Assembly (NCBI GenBank): GCA_005885325.1
Contig: VAYX01000036.1
Span: forward strand, 1-8,121
Reading direction: 5' to 3'
DNA: 8,121 nt
DNA from: Actinomycetota bacterium
GTDB lineage: Bacteria > Actinomycetota > UBA4738 > HRBIN12
Part shown: in pieces, positions 6,545 to 8,121 of the stretch
How positions within the stretch are numbered: the stretch's first letter is position 1
How the letters are laid out: each line of letters opens with the position of its first letter
Program-made: the position numbers and the translations under genes
Notes under the pieces: generated by a model
Databases searched by the model: none
What the model saw: only the letters and a program-made list of their open reading frames with translations
Told to the model about the DNA's origin: nothing

Positions 6545-8050
6545 GTGGCCGGTGATTCGGTCAAGTATGAGCAGCTCGGGAAGGCCAGGCTGTCCCTGGT
6601 CGACGCGGTGGCGCAGTCGGTCGGGTTCATGGGGCCGGTGTTCGTCTCGGCGCTGATCCTTCCGCTGATCGTCGCGGCGGGCGCCGCGGGCAAGGGGGCG
6701 GGGGTGGCGACGCCCTTCGTCGTGATCCTGACCGCCATCGGCATCGCGGCGATCGGATGGATCATCGCCCTCTACGCTCGCCGGATCCACGCCGCGGGCG
6801 CGCTCTACGACTACGTGACCCACGGCTTCGGCGAGCGTGTCGGGTTCTGGGCCGGCTGGGTCTACTACTGGGGGACCATGGCCCTCACCGCGGCGATCCC
6901 GCTGATCTTCGGCGGGATCGTGTACGGGTTGCTCCACGACGACATCGGGTGGAAGTCGACGCCGCCGTACTGGGTGTGGGGACTCATCAACTGCGGGATC
7001 ATCTTCGTGCTCCTGTACTTCGGCGTTCGGATCTCGACCCGAGCCCAGCTGACGCTGTCCCTCGTCTCGGCGACCGTCGTCCTGGGATTCATGATCTACA
7101 TCATCGCCAAGGGCGGCGCCGGAGGGGACAGCAACAGCATCAAGCCGTTCCTCCCGAGCTCCAGCGCCGACGGCTGGTCGGGGATCTTCTACGGGATCCT
7201 GTACGGCGTCCTGATCTTCGTGGGGTTCGAGACGGCGGCGAATCTGGGCGAGGAGACGGCCGATCCGAAGCGCTCGATCCCGCGTGCGATCCTGCTGTCG
7301 ATCGCCGTGGTTGGCGCCTTCTACCTCATCACCGCCTACGCGCAGGACATCGGTTTCGGCCTGGACGCCGGGAAGTGGGGCGCGAGCATCGCCACCGGGC
7401 CCCTGTTCGTCCTGGGGAGCAAGGACGCGTTCGGCTCGGTGTTCTTCGACCGCATCCTTCAGGTCATCGTCATCCTGGACATCACGGCCGTTGGTGTGGG
7501 CGCGGCCGTCTCGACCAGCCGAGGCGTCTTCGCGATGGCGCGCGATCGAAGGCTCCCCGGAGCGCTCGCGAAGGTCTCGGAACGCTATGGAACCCCATCG
7601 GGGTCGATCCTGTTCACGGTCGGGCTCTGCGCGGCGATCGTCCTGTGGACCCGTCTGGGGCACGGCGTGCTCACCCGGGAGATCCCCGGCGTGCCGCCGA
7701 ACGTCGCGGTCTTCCCCGAATACTTCCCCATGTTCAGCTGGCTGGCCGGATACGGGAGCTTCGCGCTCGCCGCCGTCTACGCGACCGTCGCGCTCGCCGG
7801 GATCAGGAGCCTCTGGGATGCGGAGAACAGGGCGGCATTGGTGATCGCGGGGGTGATCGGCTGCGTCATCGCCCTCGGAGGGCTCTGGGGCGCCATCTAC
7901 AAGGTCGTGCATCCGGCGAACAAGATCCCCTGGGGGGTGCTCATCACGTTGATCCTGGGCATCCTCCTGAGCGTCGCGGTCCGGGGGCGGCGGATGGCCA
8001 GCCAGGTCCTCCCCGAGCTCTCCGAGGCTGGAGCGGGAGGAGGGTCCTAG
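6545..8050 (+). CDS. APC-superfamily amino acid/amine permease
   Basis: This is a secondary transporter of 501 residues with about 12 predicted membrane helices, near 22-46, 54-78, 98-129, 142-162, 168-190, 212-236, 245-265, 298-325, 353-371, 396-420, 428-452 and 460-480. That number and length are normal for the amino acid-polyamine-organocation superfamily (LeuT fold). Family signatures are VGFMGP in helix 1 (26-31), FVGFETAANLGEET (225-238) followed by DPKRSIPRAIL (240-250), and STSRGVFAMARDRRLPGAL (323-341). A loop of about 25 residues (371-395) separates helices 9 and 10. The C-terminal tail is short and cytoplasmic. The GTG start is set by the purine-rich ribosome site 6 nt upstream. 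The 57-nt gap after the dioxygenase could hold a separate promoter, though I see none. The substrate is not readable; the neighbours suggest an aromatic or branched-chain amino acid, an aromatic amine, or a related compound. The E. coli 4-hydroxyphenylacetate transporter HpaX is an MFS protein and is unrelated to this one. Confidence 0.88.
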   Translation: MAGDSVKYEQLGKARLSLVDAVAQSVGFMGPVFVSALILPLIVAAGAAGKGAGVATPFVVILTAIGIAAIGWIIALYARRIHAAGALYDYVTHGFGERVGFWAGWVYYWGTMALTAAIPLIFGGIVYGLLHDDIGWKSTPPYWVWGLINCGIIFVLLYFGVRISTRAQLTLSLVSATVVLGFMIYIIAKGGAGGDSNSIKPFLPSSSADGWSGIFYGILYGVLIFVGFETAANLGEETADPKRSIPRAILLSIAVVGAFYLITAYAQDIGFGLDAGKWGASIATGPLFVLGSKDAFGSVFFDRILQVIVILDITAVGVGAAVSTSRGVFAMARDRRLPGALAKVSERYGTPSGSILFTVGLCAAIVLWTRLGHGVLTREIPGVPPNVAVFPEYFPMFSWLAGYGSFALAAVYATVALAGIRSLWDAENRAALVIAGVIGCVIALGGLWGAIYKVVHPANKIPWGVLITLILGILLSVAVRGRRMASQVLPELSEAGAGGGS

Positions 8051-8054
8051 CAGG

Positions 8055-8121
8055 TCAAGGGTCGGGGCGACCTCTCGGCACGTCGAAGGCGATCGTTCCG
8101 GCATCGACCGCCGTCGTGCCG
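8055..8121 (-). CDS. Possible C-terminal fragment of a convergent gene
   Basis: Read on the minus strand from 8120, the sequence encodes 21 residues, GTTAVDAGTIAFDVPRGRPDP, in two parts GTTAVDAGTIAF and DVPRGRPDP, and stops at a TGA (8057-8055), 4 nt beyond the permease stop. About three quarters of its codons end in G or C, and the alternating hydrophobic pattern looks protein-like. The fragment is too short to identify. A gene ending here would be convergent with the permease. A non-coding end of the operon is the alternative. Confidence 0.25.
   Translation of the reverse strand, partial: GTTAVDAGTIAFDVPRGRPDP
8060..8072 (+). terminator. Weak hairpin downstream of the permease
   Basis: GGTCG, loop GGG, then CGACC form a 5-bp perfect stem starting 10 nt after the permease stop. 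No T-run follows, so this is at best a factor-assisted stop or a chance structure. It overlaps the possible minus-strand gene end. Confidence 0.2.

Noticed and set aside
3947..8104. A 1385-codon open frame on the minus strand spanning three plus-strand genes
   Set aside because: It lies antisense to the dehydrogenase, dioxygenase and permease, runs straight through their boundaries, and has the same Arg/Pro/Asp/His-rich composition. It is a striking but predictable result of high GC.
8076..8121. CGGCACG and CGTGCCG inverted repeat at the right edge
   Set aside because: The arms are only 7 bp with a 32-nt loop and no T-run. It is within chance expectation for this base composition and is cut by the window edge.
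1..8121. Search for mobile elements, CRISPR arrays, tRNA genes or riboswitches
   Set aside because: Gaps between genes are 72 nt or less. I saw no transposase, regularly spaced repeats, cloverleaf or long structured leader.

Overview
This window is GC-rich (about 70% by eye) with strong G/C preference at third codon positions, GTG starts next to ATG starts, and tightly packed genes on one strand. That fits a high-GC bacterium, most likely an actinomycete or another soil Terrabacteria lineage. No taxonomic marker is present, so the assignment is soft. I see no tRNA, rRNA, CRISPR array, insertion sequence or phage gene. This is catabolic or housekeeping sequence.

Layout, all on the plus strand unless noted: (1) the 3' part of a SAM-dependent methyltransferase (1-579); (2) a 72-nt spacer with a GC-rich inverted repeat, a weak -10-like hexamer and a perfect AAGGAGG ribosome site; (3) ilvE, branched-chain aminotransferase (652-1575); (4) a pepN-type M1 zinc aminopeptidase (1572-4130), whose GTG start overlaps the ilvE stop by 4 nt; (5) an aldehyde dehydrogenase resembling HpaE, 5-carboxymethyl-2-hydroxymuconate semialdehyde dehydrogenase (4142-5602), 11 nt downstream; (6) a class III extradiol ring-cleavage dioxygenase resembling HpaD, homoprotocatechuate 2,3-dioxygenase (5609-6487), 6 nt downstream; (7) after 57 nt, a 12-helix APC-family permease with its own strong ribosome site and a GTG start (6545-8050); (8) a possible C-terminal fragment of a convergent minus-strand gene at the right edge (8055-8121), weakly supported. 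No gene-free stretch exceeds 300 nt.

The five genes from 652 to 8050 read as one transcription unit, perhaps with a second start before the permease. Read together they suggest amino-acid or peptide catabolism. The permease would import an amino acid, amine or aromatic acid. The aminopeptidase would free amino acids from peptides, and the transaminase would remove the amino group. The HpaD/HpaE pair would open a catechol ring (homoprotocatechuate, a product of tyrosine, tyramine or dopamine breakdown) and oxidise the resulting semialdehyde. The enzymes joining these steps (4-hydroxyphenylacetate 3-hydroxylase, isomerase, decarboxylase, hydratase, aldolase) are not in the window, so the linked pathway is a hypothesis. 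I found no clearly novel system. The most interesting point is this combination of genes.
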